A stretch of 64,000 nucleotides of DNA, from the NCBI RefSeq assembly GCF_022921055.1, contig NZ_CP095061.1:5245763-5309762 (forward strand), given 5' to 3'. The position numbers and the translations under genes are program-made. Below the pieces are notes generated by a model. It did no database searches. It saw nothing but the letters and a program-made list of their open reading frames with translations, and was not told the DNA's origin. Positions 9,552 to 18,102 of the stretch are shown piece by piece (the stretch's first letter is position 1; each line of letters begins with the position of its first letter). The DNA is from Hymenobacter volaticus (GTDB lineage: Bacteria; Bacteroidota; Bacteroidia; Cytophagales; Hymenobacteraceae).

Positions 9552-10172
9552 TTACTTCAGCATTCGTTGCTTTTCCAGCCGCGCTACTTGCTTCAGTAAG
9601 TCGCCCGTATTTGTGATTTCCGTTACCTGCCAATGGTCGCCGCGGTTGAGCATCTTTAACTCCACAACCATCGTCGTGTCATACTTGGGTTGTGTGAACT
9701 CAATACTAACTAGTGCTTGCTTACCTTCTTCCTTTACGTATTTCACGTCTTTGAACTTGCTATCGGGGCTAGCCACTTTACCTGCAAGGCCAGCCAACGA
9801 GATGTTCATTATGCCCTTGGAAACAGATGCATCGGCTGCTCCCTGAAGCGAACCGGTTTCAACTAATTGCTGCACTTCTTTCCGAACCATCTGCGAAAGC
9901 TGAGGCTTTAGCATTCGCAACGCGCTCTTGAAAGCCAAGCCTCCCGGATTCATAGACCCGAGTTCTGGTCCTTGATTTGCCACTTGGTCCACCAAGCTGC
10001 CCGTCACGCTATTCACATCGACATAGCGCTCGAAGGTTGCCATATCGTGTGTACGTGCTGCGTTGGCTACTTGTACCAGCGCGTATTTAGGTCCCGCTTT
10101 CAGGCTCTGGTAATAGAAGTAGCCACCCACAGCTGCTAGTACCAACAAGAGTAATAGAATGCTTCGCTTCAT
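9552..10172 (-). CDS. DUF2939-type exported protein
   Basis: A 206-residue protein with an N-terminal membrane anchor or signal (MKRSILLLLLVLAAVGGYFYY) and the DUF2939 layout: GPKYALVQVANAARTHDMATFERYVDVNSV near the start, a central helical region, and C-terminal strands VSIEFTQPKYDTTMVVELKMLNRGDHWQVTEITN. It probably faces the periplasm. The function of the family is unknown. It is convergent with the PLDc_N gene and followed upstream by a long sparse region. Confidence 0.8.
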   Translation of the reverse strand: MKRSILLLLLVLAAVGGYFYYQSLKAGPKYALVQVANAARTHDMATFERYVDVNSVTGSLVDQVANQGPELGSMNPGGLAFKSALRMLKPQLSQMVRKEVQQLVETGSLQGAADASVSKGIMNISLAGLAGKVASPDSKFKDVKYVKEEGKQALVSIEFTQPKYDTTMVVELKMLNRGDHWQVTEITNTGDLLKQVARLEKQRMLK

Positions 10173-10606
10173 TGTAAGAGCAACAGTAAGTTAGATTTTT
10201 CAGCCTCTAAAATACCGGTTTCTTCTGTAGGGCTTTGCTTGCTTAAGGCTTCAGGGTTGCGCTTTCAAGGCACTTTGCTGCACTATAAAAACCTTTGGTT
10301 GGTTTCGTATTCATATTAGTGGTAACGCCTGTGCCGTAGTGTCTCTATTTATAGTAGCTGTTCTCACATCCTACACTCTGCAGTAGGCTTAGAGGTACAG
10401 CGTTGCCTATCGTTCTATTTGCAATGTGGGTAATTGAATCTATTACATCAGTTGGGCGCGAACTTCTAGATTATCCTCTACCGATAAGGTCTATTACGGG
10501 CAGTCATAGGGTATAGGCTCTTGAACAGTTGCGCGGGTACACTTGGTTGAAGACGGTGACCGATGCGCTATGCTAAACGTGTTCTGAGAACTAAAGTAGA
10601 AGCCAA
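10173..10606. other. Sparse AT-rich intergenic region
   Basis: About 430 bases upstream of the DUF2939 gene with no convincing reading frame on either strand, no terminator and no DnaA-box cluster. It begins a roughly 1.1-kb low-density stretch that ends at the HTH gene at 11338. Confidence 0.5.
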
Positions 10607-10959
10607 TTATTGGTAGCAGATGTAGCGTTGAGCACCCCGTTTACTGAGGGCTGACAAACGCATTCTTTCACACCTTTCATCCATCGATTGGGCTATACTT
10701 GTTTCCTGTTGGTAAGGGTTAGTATTGGCCCCAAACAGCGCTTGCACCTTTAGAGCTTGGGCTTGCCATACTAGGTCCCAAGCCGCAAGCTTATGGCCAT
10801 AAAACAACTGGTATAAACACAGCAATTCAAGCTGGTACTTGTGCCTGGGTTGCGAATGAACTAGCCTATAGATACTGATTACTACAACTCGATGACTCAG
10901 GTATTATTGCCAGTTATCACGCCCTTGTACTTGCTACACTGCCAAGCCCTGGTAAGCAT
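10607..10959 (-). CDS. Possible hypothetical protein (needs one frameshift repair)
   Basis: On the minus strand an open frame without a stop runs from about 10900 to 10607 and reads like protein (RLVHSQPRHKYQLELLCLYQ, LFYGHKLAAWDLVWQAQALK). Only a TTG at 10825 opens it conventionally. Adding one C in the CC near 10904-10905 joins it to an ATG at 10959 and gives about 117 residues whose total length is a multiple of three. The same one-base G/C repair rule works for many other genes in this window. No family is recognised. It could be a chance frame in a low-density region. Confidence 0.27.
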
Positions 10960-11141
10960 AAAGGAGGTACAACTCGGTTGTTCATTCTTCACAGCATGCT
11001 GCATTAGGCACTGCTCTAGGCTATGGCCTCTATTGCCTTTGTACTTAGTGAAAGCCTTATCCCAATCATGGGGTTGTTCAAGCGTGTAACAATAATCAAA
11101 ACGCCTCTGGTTAGCTGCTTAAAGCGCTTTATGAGGTACAA

Positions 11142-11229
11142 GTTACAGTGTCCATGTGTACTAGTGTAATGCTGTCCGCTAGTACACTTAACAGTAAGTA
11201 ACACTGTAAAACCTGTTACACATGTAAAC
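11142..11229. promoter_or_regulatory. GTTACA/TGTAAC motif cluster upstream of the HTH gene
   Basis: GTTACA at 11142-11147, GTAACAC at 11198-11204 and an interrupted palindrome TGTTACACATGTAAAC at 11214-11229 lie in the 200 bases before the HTH gene. Further copies occur in its coding region (11529, 11572, 11589 and 11610). Possible operator sites for autoregulation; this is inferred only from motif density. Confidence 0.35.
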
Positions 11230-11337
11230 TTTGTTAAGTATTACGCGTTACGTATCATAGTACTATTTACAGGAGTTGTTTTGTTGTTCCGTACAGAAGT
11301 GTCATATTTACAATCTCGTTTTACATCAACTCAAACT

Positions 11338-11724
11338 ATGCCGCATCAGGGTCAAATACTGCAAGAAGCCATTAAAAACAGCGGTATTTCTATTACCCGT
11401 ATAGTAGATGAGTTGGGTATTACACGTCCAACTATATACCGTAAATTCAAGGATGAAACACTTGATTACACGTTTGTAACTCGAGTTGGCGACATAATAG
11501 GACACGACTTTTCGTCTGACTTTACGGTGTTACAGCAGGCGAGTTTACCATTTGTATCATCTAGTGCAGCTGTTACACCTTCGTCAAGTGTAACGCAGCG
11601 TAATGCACCGTTACAACAGCCTGAACCGGATTGTGTAAAACAGCTTATGGCCCTTCAAACCAAGTATATTTCCTTGCTGGAGGCCTACAATGAGCTACTA
11701 TTGAAAGTGTATGGTCCACGTTGA
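11338..11724 (+). CDS. Small helix-turn-helix DNA-binding protein
   Basis: About 128 residues from ATG 11338 (MPHQGQILQEAIKNSGISIT). Residues roughly 5-40 fit a Cro/C1-like helix-turn-helix: ILQEAIKNSGISITRIVDEL then GITRPTIYRKFKDETLDY, the TRPTIYRKF stretch being the recognition-helix position. The C-terminal half is Ser/Pro/Gln-rich and ends in a helix (LMALQTKYISLLEAYNELLLKVY) that could dimerise. Codon use is visibly more AT-rich than in neighbours. GTTACA/TGTAAC motifs cluster upstream and inside the gene, and a parS-type palindrome follows the stop. Likely a transcriptional regulator; targets unknown. Confidence 0.75.
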   Translation: MPHQGQILQEAIKNSGISITRIVDELGITRPTIYRKFKDETLDYTFVTRVGDIIGHDFSSDFTVLQQASLPFVSSSAAVTPSSSVTQRNAPLQQPEPDCVKQLMALQTKYISLLEAYNELLLKVYGPR

Positions 11725-11730
11725 CAAAAA

Positions 11731-11746
11731 TGTTCCACGTGAAACA
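11731..11746. promoter_or_regulatory. parS-type ParB binding site
   Basis: The 16-mer TGTTCCACGTGAAACA matches exactly the consensus of bacterial chromosomal parS sites (TGTTNCACGTGAAACA, defined for Bacillus Spo0J and widely conserved). It is the core of a 32-base near-perfect palindrome (11723-11754, 15 of 16 pairs) flanked by A and T runs, six bases after the HTH stop codon. A chance exact match to a 16-base palindrome in 64 kb is improbable. The flanks also look terminator-like, so the element may serve both roles. Chromosomal parS sites normally cluster near the replication origin. Confidence 0.8.
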
Positions 11747-11754
11747 TTTTTGTC

Positions 11755-12145
11755 TGTTGTATCTTGAACACATTCAGAATATCCACATCGAATTCTGACG
11801 TAACAATACCTGCATACAAGATGATAAAGCGTTGCAGATATAGGCAGAATGGTTAGGTGTACAACTGGTTTTATAGCTGCAGTAAGTATTTTAATTGGGC
11901 TGGAGAAACAGGTGTACAGTAGCATAAGTAGAGACTCGCAACAAGGCTAATAAGCTAGCCATAGGGGATGGATAAGGGAAGCTGCTGGTCTCGTACTTGG
12001 CACGAAAGCACACTCCCTAAAAAAAGCAAAAAGGCGAGACGCATTTAAGTGCATCTCGCCTTTTTTAGTCAAGGCAAATAAGTGGTTCAAGAAGCTCTAT
12101 AGCTCTTGTGTTAGGGTAGCGTAAAAGCACTCACATAATAAGTTT
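11755..12145. other. Intergenic region between parS-type site and thioesterase gene
   Basis: About 390 bases without a supported gene. It holds one DnaA-box-like 9-mer (ATATCCACA, 11779-11787, one mismatch to TTATCCACA), which alone is not evidence of an origin, and the hairpin terminator at 12025-12066. Confidence 0.5.
12025..12066. terminator. Hairpin terminator
   Basis: AAGGCGAGACGCA and TGCATCTCGCCTT form a stem with one G-T type mismatch, bracketed by A and T runs, so it can act in both directions. It would terminate the minus-strand thioesterase transcript about 80 bases after its stop. Confidence 0.75.
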
Positions 12146-12709
12146 TCAGTACGTGATTCTGCACCTCTCATTGTCTAAGAGATAGAGTTGCTGTTCAACC
12201 GCGAGAGCTGTTAAGGCATTGTCAAATTCACGTCGGTGCTGCGCGTTGAACTCACGCCGTTTGATGGCTTCCAGAAAGCGTCGTGTATCTTCGGTTGATT
12301 CCAATGATAGCCCTGGCACAACCGTTGGTTTACCAGTATCGTCCTTGGCCACCATCGTGAAGTAAGAGGTATTGGTGTGCTTGACAGTACCCGTGCGAAC
12401 ATCCTCCGCAATGACCTTGATGCCGACCAACAGGGAGGTTCTACCTACGTAGTTCACGGAAGCTAGTAACGAAACTAGTTCGCCAACTTCCACTGGTTGA
12501 AGAAAGTTGACCCCATCAACGCTAACGGTGACGCAGTAAGTACCCGCATGTTTGGAAGCAGCCGCATAGGCTACTTTGTCCATCAAGGAAAGAAGAATAC
12601 CGCCGTGGATCTTACCACCGAAATTGGCGTACGACGGAATCATCAGTTCCGTCAGGGTAACGCGTGAATAAGAGACCGGTCTAAAATCCGGTAGGGGAGA
12701 TGAAGCCAT
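12146..12709 (-). CDS. Acyl-CoA thioesterase (hotdog fold)
   Basis: Cytoplasmic hydrolase of acyl-CoA esters, 187 residues. The hotdog motif NFGGKIHGGILLSLMDKVAYAAASKHA (around residues 29-55) carries the family's Asn/Gly-His-Gly and Asp active-site pattern, followed by VTVSVDGVNFLQPVEVGELV and RTSLLVGIKVIAEDVRTG typical of the YciA/BACH group. A C-terminal extension of about 50 residues after the hotdog core is polar. It is a lone minus-strand gene; the intergenic region upstream (12710-13065) shows nothing clear. Confidence 0.88.
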   Translation of the reverse strand: MASSPLPDFRPVSYSRVTLTELMIPSYANFGGKIHGGILLSLMDKVAYAAASKHAGTYCVTVSVDGVNFLQPVEVGELVSLLASVNYVGRTSLLVGIKVIAEDVRTGTVKHTNTSYFTMVAKDDTGKPTVVPGLSLESTEDTRRFLEAIKRREFNAQHRREFDNALTALAVEQQLYLLDNERCRITY

Positions 12710-13065
12710 AGAAAGGATTATGAGGTAGAGGTAGGTGGATTAGCCATGCCAAAAGAGCACGTTTGCGCAACATAGGTAACCCTGCAGTACCATATAGAAT
12801 TCAAGGCTAGTTCTTAAGAAGAGCTAGCTAAAGCAAGCAAGAAAGTAGGGCCGTTCGCAAGAGCACATGAGCTTATGCCACTCAAACTGTATGTAGGATG
12901 AGCACGAGCAGGGTCAAACCCATTAGGTCGAGAAAAGCCTGTATATATATGGGTAACTTGGCGGGATAGAAGATCCTAATGGATATAAGTAAATATGTGA
13001 TGTTGGCTACACAAGTATATCTGAAACCATAGCTAACACAGGCACTAACGAATTCTACCTATTGG
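12710..13065. other. Intergenic region, nothing recognised
   Basis: About 355 AT-rich bases between two minus-strand genes. It should hold the thioesterase promoter, but I see no clear box, RNA gene, repeat or hairpin terminator. Confidence 0.4.
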
Positions 13066-13389
13066 CTACAGAAAGACAACCTCTTTGATTACAGGCTCAC
13101 CTACCTCTAAGTTGATCAGCTCCATAACGCGCGTCTTTGCCATCACCAGTTCGTGCTTGAGAGGAGCAGAGGTAAGACGAACGAATAGTTTGCCATTGCT
13201 TACATATACCTCCTTCGTCTTCAAAGCGACTGCCTTACCCATCACACGCTCCCAGCTTGCAACCACCGTTACTTCATTCAGCTTGCCTTGTAATCGATAC
13301 GCTTTAAGTAGCGACTTAATACTGTCCTTGAGAGACACAATATCCCCTTGCCGGGAGTTTTCGAAAGAGCTAGGTTTTTTCAAGGTCAA
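13066..13389 (-). CDS. DUF721 (DciA-like) protein
   Basis: 107 residues with the DUF721 pattern: LKDSIKSLLKAYRLQGKLNE, WERVMGKAVALKTKEVYVSNG, and KLFVRLTSAPLKHELVMAKTRVMELIN. DUF721 includes DciA, a loader of the replicative helicase in many bacteria that lack DnaC, and is often encoded next to recF as here (63 bases downstream of recF on the same strand). An operon recF-DUF721 is likely. The role is inferred from family and context. Confidence 0.85.
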   Translation of the reverse strand: MTLKKPSSFENSRQGDIVSLKDSIKSLLKAYRLQGKLNEVTVVASWERVMGKAVALKTKEVYVSNGKLFVRLTSAPLKHELVMAKTRVMELINLEVGEPVIKEVVFL

Positions 13390-13452
13390 CCAGTATAATA
13401 ATGCGCGAGAAGGGTGCTGTCGGGGCGAACAGTAAATATACTCACCCCGAAT

Positions 13453-14589
13453 CTATAGCGCTACTACCGTTCCTTTTTCAACTCGAAAACGACTAACCTG
13501 TTCCGACAAACTGGCCAAGGCCCGGTCAGTGCGGTCAAGGTGCGTATCAGTCAGGAAGACTTGCCCGAATGTGTGATCGGCAACCAACTGAAGAAGGCGG
13601 GTAATACGTTTCTCGTCGAGCCGGTCGAAAATGTCGTCAAGCAGAAGTAGGGGCTTGTGCTGTTTGCGAGCAGCTAGTATTTCGAACTGGGCCAGCTTCA
13701 ATGAAATTACATACGACTTCTGTTGACCCTGCGAGGCATAACTCTTAACTGGTAAATTATCCATTAAGAAAACGAAGTCATCCTTATGCGGCCCGATAGT
13801 GGTGCGTTGTAGCGCAAGATCTTTGCGCTCGTGTAGGCGCAGAAGCTTAGCGAAATCAGCTTCGAGTAATTGCGTTTTATAATCAAGCGTAACAACCTCT
13901 CGGCTGTCGGCGAGCTGCTGATAGTGGCGCTGGAAAACTGGCGTGAAATCCTGAAGGAATTGTTGACGAGCTTCTATAATCTTTTGCCCAGCCGGCACGA
14001 GTTGCTCATCTAGTACGAGTAAGTATTCTCGGTCGTAGCCACCTTGCCGCTCGGCAGCCAGCTTAAGCAGTGAGTTGCGCTGTCGTAAGATGTGGTTGTA
14101 GGCAATAAGCAGCTCTAGATATTCATGGTCGAGCTGCGAGATAAGGCTGTCAAAATACTTGCGTCGTTCCTCACTGCCTTGCCGAATAAGGTCGGTGTCA
14201 TAGGGAGAAATAAGTACGGCCGGATATCGACCGATGTGGTCGGATATGCGTTCATAAGGTTGCTTGTCATGTGTTACCGCTTTCTTCTGACCGACCCGCA
14301 GACTAACCTGAATAACTTCAGGAGAAAGGGGCGACGAGGGAAGGGCAGGGTCTTCTGGAGTACGCTGAAATCTTCCTTTCACCACAAAGAACTCTTCGTC
14401 CTGTTTTATGCTTTGCGTATCAGCAGTGGAGAAAGCGCTTTTGGTGAGGGAAAGGTAATGGATAGCGTCAAGCAGGTTAGTCTTGCCACTACCATTGTCA
14501 CCCACAAAACAATTGATACGCGGAGAGAGGCGGAGATTAGCTTCGCTATAGTTTTTGAAGAACAATAACTGTAGGTTTTCTAGAATCAT
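13453..14589 (-). CDS. recF: DNA replication/repair protein RecF
   Basis: ATP-binding SMC-like protein that loads RecA at gaps through RecFOR. The 378-residue sequence begins MILENLQLLFFKNYSEANL and has the Walker A GDNGSGKTNLLDAIHYLS (residues about 30-47), the ABC-signature-like YASQGQQKSYVISLKLAQFEI and Walker B KPLLLLDDIFDRLDEKR, followed by the QVFLTDTHLD switch. Length and order match RecF. It shares a 66-base divergent intergenic region with pdhA. The nearby parS-type site and DUF721 gene are compatible with an origin-proximal location, although recF is not always near oriC in Bacteroidota. Confidence 0.95.
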   Translation of the reverse strand: MILENLQLLFFKNYSEANLRLSPRINCFVGDNGSGKTNLLDAIHYLSLTKSAFSTADTQSIKQDEEFFVVKGRFQRTPEDPALPSSPLSPEVIQVSLRVGQKKAVTHDKQPYERISDHIGRYPAVLISPYDTDLIRQGSEERRKYFDSLISQLDHEYLELLIAYNHILRQRNSLLKLAAERQGGYDREYLLVLDEQLVPAGQKIIEARQQFLQDFTPVFQRHYQQLADSREVVTLDYKTQLLEADFAKLLRLHERKDLALQRTTIGPHKDDFVFLMDNLPVKSYASQGQQKSYVISLKLAQFEILAARKQHKPLLLLDDIFDRLDEKRITRLLQLVADHTFGQVFLTDTHLDRTDRALASLSEQVSRFRVEKGTVVAL

Positions 14590-14655
14590 GCGAGGTTCGT
14601 AATTGCAATCCTTTTACGTACTTTCGCATCCCAAACGCGAATAACTGAAAGCAAG

Positions 14656-15833
14656 ATGGCGGAGACGAAAGTAAAGGCTGCCCCAAGGCTTCCAATTCGA
14701 CGAAAAAATCGTCGACTACGAAAGCCGCATCCAAGCCCAATGAAGCTGCAGCCGAAACGGTAGGGCAGCCAGATCCTATGTTGCCCCCTTCCAACCCCGA
14801 AGCAGAAGCTGCTACGGGCTCTCCGAAGGCAAGCAGCCCAGCCAATCCAGAGTTTCCAAAAGAGACGTACCTGACTTGGTACGAGCAAATGCAGCTCATG
14901 CGGAAGTTCGAGGAGAAGGCTGGTCAGCTGTACGGTCAACAGAAGATTAAAGGTTTCTGCCACCTCTACATTGGGCAAGAAGCCTGTGTAGCTGGAGCCG
15001 TATCGGCCCTTACCAAAGGCGATAAATGGATCACGGCTTACCGCGACCACGCTCACCCGCTAGCGCTAGGTACTTCACCAAATGCTATCATGGCTGAACT
15101 GTTTGCAAAAGCTACAGGTTGCTCGAAAGGCAAAGGTGGCTCTATGCACATATTTGATAAGGAGGTGAACTTTGTTGGTGGTCACGGCATCGTGGGTGGT
15201 CAAGTTCCGTTAGGAGCCGGGCTGGCATTTGCCGAGAAATACAACAAGACTGGCAAACTCTGCATCTGCTATATGGGCGATGGTGCCGTACGCCAAGGCG
15301 CTCTGCACGAAGCTTTCAATATGGCCATGCTCTGGAAGCTACCAGTCATCTTCGTGGTGGAAAATAATGGCTACGCTATGGGTACATCCGTGCAGCGTAC
15401 TTCCAATGTAACGGAGCTGTATACGCTAGGTGAGTCGTACGACATGCCTTCGGAGCCCGTGAATGCCATGAACGTAGAAGACGTACACAATGCGGTAGCT
15501 CGTGCGGCTGAGCGTGCTCGCGCAGGCGAAGGCCCAACGTTCTTGGAGTTCAAGACCTACCGCTACAAAGGCCACTCGATGAGTGACCCTGCCAAGTATC
15601 GCACCAAGGAAGAACTAGAAGACTACCGTTCGCGCGATGCTATCGAAGCAGTCCGCCATACGATCCTTACGAACAACATGGCTACCGAGGAAGACTTGAC
15701 CGCCATTGACGAGAAGATAAAGGCACGGGTACAGGAGTCGGTTGATTTCGCTGAAACTTCACCGTACCCAAGCGCAGACGAGCTGTACAAGGACGTGTAT
15801 GTGCAGCAAGACTATCCTTACATCCGCGACTAG
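14656..15833 (+). CDS. pdhA: Pyruvate dehydrogenase E1 component alpha subunit (apparent frameshift in N-terminal tail)
   Basis: Thiamine-diphosphate E1-alpha, which decarboxylates pyruvate together with E1-beta in the pyruvate dehydrogenase complex. Clear motifs are LMRKFEEKAGQLYGQQKIKGF, the TPP motif GDGAVRQGALHEAFNMA...VVENN, and the phosphorylation-loop region KTYRYKGHSMSDPAKYRTKEE. The catalytic domain is intact, but the frame opened at 14778 lacks the true start. ATG 14656 reads MAETKVKAAP, and adding one C to run 14681-14684 continues it as KASNSTKKSSTTKAASKPNE, a Lys/Ser/Ala-rich linker-like tail, giving 392 residues. No E1-beta or E2 gene follows, so the complex is encoded in pieces. 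Confidence 0.93.
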
Positions 15834-15889
15834 TATTCAGATGCGGAGACGCACCCGGCTTCGGCCGTTGATGACTTAGCAATTACCTC

Positions 15890-16665
15890 ATGTCGAAGAT
15901 TCCATATACGGGTAAAACCCCCGGCGCCCGTCAGCCTCAACAGCAAGTTGCGGCCGATCCGCTGCAACCCATTGAAAGCTATAACCCGAGCATCCGCTGC
16001 TAGAGGACCCAGATGCTCTGGCTACTCGGCTAGTAGAAACGGAGGATTTCTTGCGTCGTAAGAAAGGCATCCTGCTCGGCTTGCTCGCAGTGTTGGTACT
16101 AGCAGTGGTAGGAGCATTTGCCTTTTTCACTTGGCGTAGTTCGCAAGACACCAAGGCCCAGGCGGCCATGTTCCAAGCCGTGAATTACTGGGAAGCTGAT
16201 TCGCTGAAGAAGGCAATGAAAGGCGACGGCCAGTATGTTGGGCTGGAATCTATTGCTAATGAGTATGGTGGCACTAAAGCAGGCAACCTAGCCAATTTCT
16301 ATGCGGGTGTGGCTGCGCTCAAGCAAGGCCAGTATAAAGCGGCGGCTGATTACCTAGAGGATTTCTCGTCGGACGACTTGCTGCTTCAAGCGCGGGCTTA
16401 TGCTTTGCTAGGCGATGCTAACCTGGAGCAGAACAAGTACAAAGAGGCGGCTGACTTCTATGAAAAGGCTGCCAACCACAATGCTAGTGAGCAGTTCACT
16501 CCCGGTTACTTGATGAAGCAAGCTACCGCACTTGAGCTAGCCAAAAACTACGAAGGAGCAGCCAAAGCTTATGACCGGATCCTGACGGACTATCCTAATT
16601 CATTTGAGGTAGCCGAGGCGCGTCAATACAAGGCCCGCGCCGAAGGTCTTACCGCTAGCAAGTAG
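15890..16665 (+). CDS. Membrane-anchored tetratricopeptide-repeat protein (apparent frameshift)
   Basis: About 258 residues after repair. ATG 15890 begins MSKIPYTGKTPGARQPQQQV and stops at 16002; adding one G at the CCCG near 15988 reads NPEHPLLEDPDALATRLVETEDFLRRKKG and joins the downstream frame. Then comes one transmembrane helix (ILLGLLAVLVLAVVGAFAFF) and a TPR-rich periplasmic domain of the YfgM/TPR_21 type (AANLANFYAGVAALKQGQ-like repeats, YALLGDANLEQNKYKEAADFYEKA, YEGAAKAYDRILTDYP). A scaffold for envelope protein complexes is likely. It sits between pdhA and ribH on the same strand with a terminator after it. Confidence 0.82.
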
Positions 16666-16693
16666 CTTAGCTTCTATTGAAAGCAGAAAGCAG

Positions 16694-16721
16694 AAAAGGA
16701 CGGCCCTCAGGCCGTCCTTTT
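16694..16721 (+). terminator. Intrinsic terminator after TPR gene
   Basis: Perfect 12-bp stem AAAAGGACGGCC/GGCCGTCCTTTT with a CTCA loop, 29 bases after the stop codon. Confidence 0.9.
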
Positions 16722-16816
16722 CTCTTATACACCAAATGATCCAAGAAGCAGCTATAGTGTCCTTATCGGTAGCAAGAGTACCTTTGGCGGCAAGAACTCA
16801 AGCAACAAATCCTACT

Positions 16817-17293
16817 ATGGCAACATCGCTGAAAAACCTAAGCGAGTATACTTCCGACCAGTTCATTGATATTTCCGAGAAGCGCTTCGGCTTAGTGGTA
16901 GCCGAGTGGAATCGGGAAATAACCGATACACTAGCCAAAGGTGCGTACGACACGCTCATTAAGCACGGGGCCAAAGAAGAGAACATCTTCCGCAATACAG
17001 TGCCCGGGAGCTTTGAGCTAACGCTAGGAGCGCAGTTGCTAGCCCAACACGAAGAGATAGACGCTGTCATTTGCCTGGGCGTAGTGATAAAAGGCGAGAC
17101 CAAGCACGACGATTATATCTGCCACGCAGTAGCGAATGGCATCACCAACGTGGGACTCAAGTTCAACAAGCCAGTTATCTTTGGTCTAGTAACCACAAAC
17201 ACGCTAGAGCAGGCGTGGGACCGGGCCGGAGGCAAGCACGGAAATAAAGGAGTGGAGGGCGCAGTAGCCGCCATTCATATGCTTGGCTTTTAG
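16817..17293 (+). CDS. ribH: 6,7-dimethyl-8-ribityllumazine synthase
   Basis: Penultimate enzyme of riboflavin synthesis, condensing 5-amino-6-ribitylamino-uracil with dihydroxybutanone phosphate. From ATG 16817 (MATSLKNLSEYTSDQF) the protein is 158 residues. Family motifs are FGLVVAEWN, VPGSFELTLGAQLL, CLGVVIKGETKHDDYICHAVANGI with the catalytic His of the KGET-H segment, and the C-terminal GLVTTNTLEQAWDRAGGKHGNKG. Upstream in-frame codons from 16736 look non-coding and overlap the terminator tail. The Ala usual in GGKAGNKG is His here, a mild variant. Confidence 0.95.
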   Translation: MATSLKNLSEYTSDQFIDISEKRFGLVVAEWNREITDTLAKGAYDTLIKHGAKEENIFRNTVPGSFELTLGAQLLAQHEEIDAVICLGVVIKGETKHDDYICHAVANGITNVGLKFNKPVIFGLVTTNTLEQAWDRAGGKHGNKGVEGAVAAIHMLGF

Positions 17294-17539
17294 ACTTATC
17301 CGAACGGTTGGCAATGTTAAGCTTCCGTAATATATTACAGTACTTATCAGACAAAAGCGTAGCTTTGCGCCCGAAAATAGCCAGGTCTAAAAGCTTGGTT
17401 AGGATGAAAGCCAGATATGGCATAAAATTCGGGTAAACTAAATTGCCTGTATTGCTGTTCAGGCCACATCCAGGAATCTAGTCGGTTCTGCCGGCAGCCT
17501 CTTCATTGTCCAATCCTAGTTTACTTTTTCTTACCCGAC

Positions 17540-17923
17540 ATGAGTGACGAAACTATGCGCTATTCCAGGGAGGATTTGGCCGAATTCGAGCAAATCATCC
17601 AGGAAAAGCTGACCGCCGCCCGCAAAGAGGTTGTCTTTATTAAAGAAACCTTGAGCCGCAAAAATGATTCAGGTACCGACAATACGGCTTCGTCGTCGAA
17701 GGTACTCGAGGATGGAGCAGACACTGCTGAGAAGGAGAGTTTGAACCAGTTGGCCTCGCGTCAGATGAAGTTCATCCAACAGCTTGAGAACGCACTGGTG
17801 CGTATCAAAAACAGTACCTATGGCGTGTGCATTGGTACCGGCAAGCTGATTCCGAAAGAGCGTCTGCGTGCTGTTCCTCACACCCAGCACTCAATCGAAG
17901 CTAAGATGGCTCGTCGCGACTAA
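17540..17923 (+). CDS. DksA/TraR-family protein with degenerate zinc finger
   Basis: 127 residues with the coiled-coil and C-terminal segment of TraR/DksA proteins: DLAEFEQIIQEKLTAARKEV, a helical region, then NALVRIKNSTYGVCIGTGKLIPKERLRAVPHTQHSIEAK. The family binds RNA polymerase through its secondary channel and modulates the stringent response. Only one cysteine of the C4 zinc finger remains (Cys in YGVCIGTGK); the others are replaced, as in related Bacteroidota homologues I recall. A GC-rich hairpin follows. Zinc binding is unlikely; a regulatory role is inferred from the family. Confidence 0.88.
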   Translation: MSDETMRYSREDLAEFEQIIQEKLTAARKEVVFIKETLSRKNDSGTDNTASSSKVLEDGADTAEKESLNQLASRQMKFIQQLENALVRIKNSTYGVCIGTGKLIPKERLRAVPHTQHSIEAKMARRD

Positions 17924-17944
17924 CGACAAACTGCCACTACACGA

Positions 17945-18008
17945 TGCCCGGACTACCGGCCGGCTTCTCCATGCGTGGAGGACGGGCTGCTAGTCCGGGC
18001 ACTGTTTT
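17945..18008 (+). terminator. Likely terminator after the DksA-like gene
   Basis: TGCCCGGACTA (17945-17955) pairs with TAGTCCGGGCA (17991-18001), with inner GC-rich pairing and TTTT directly after. It is 22 bases past the stop codon. Confidence 0.65.
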
Positions 18009-18102
18009 CAGCGGTCTTTCGTTAGCCGCGAATAAGCCGTAACTTATAGTATTCACAAATTCTCATTCGTACCGTAGCGATACGGAACACATACTTGCAA
18101 CC

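Noticed and set aside
11779..11787. Single DnaA-box-like 9-mer
   Set aside because: One imperfect box with no cluster and no AT-rich unwinding element does not support an origin.
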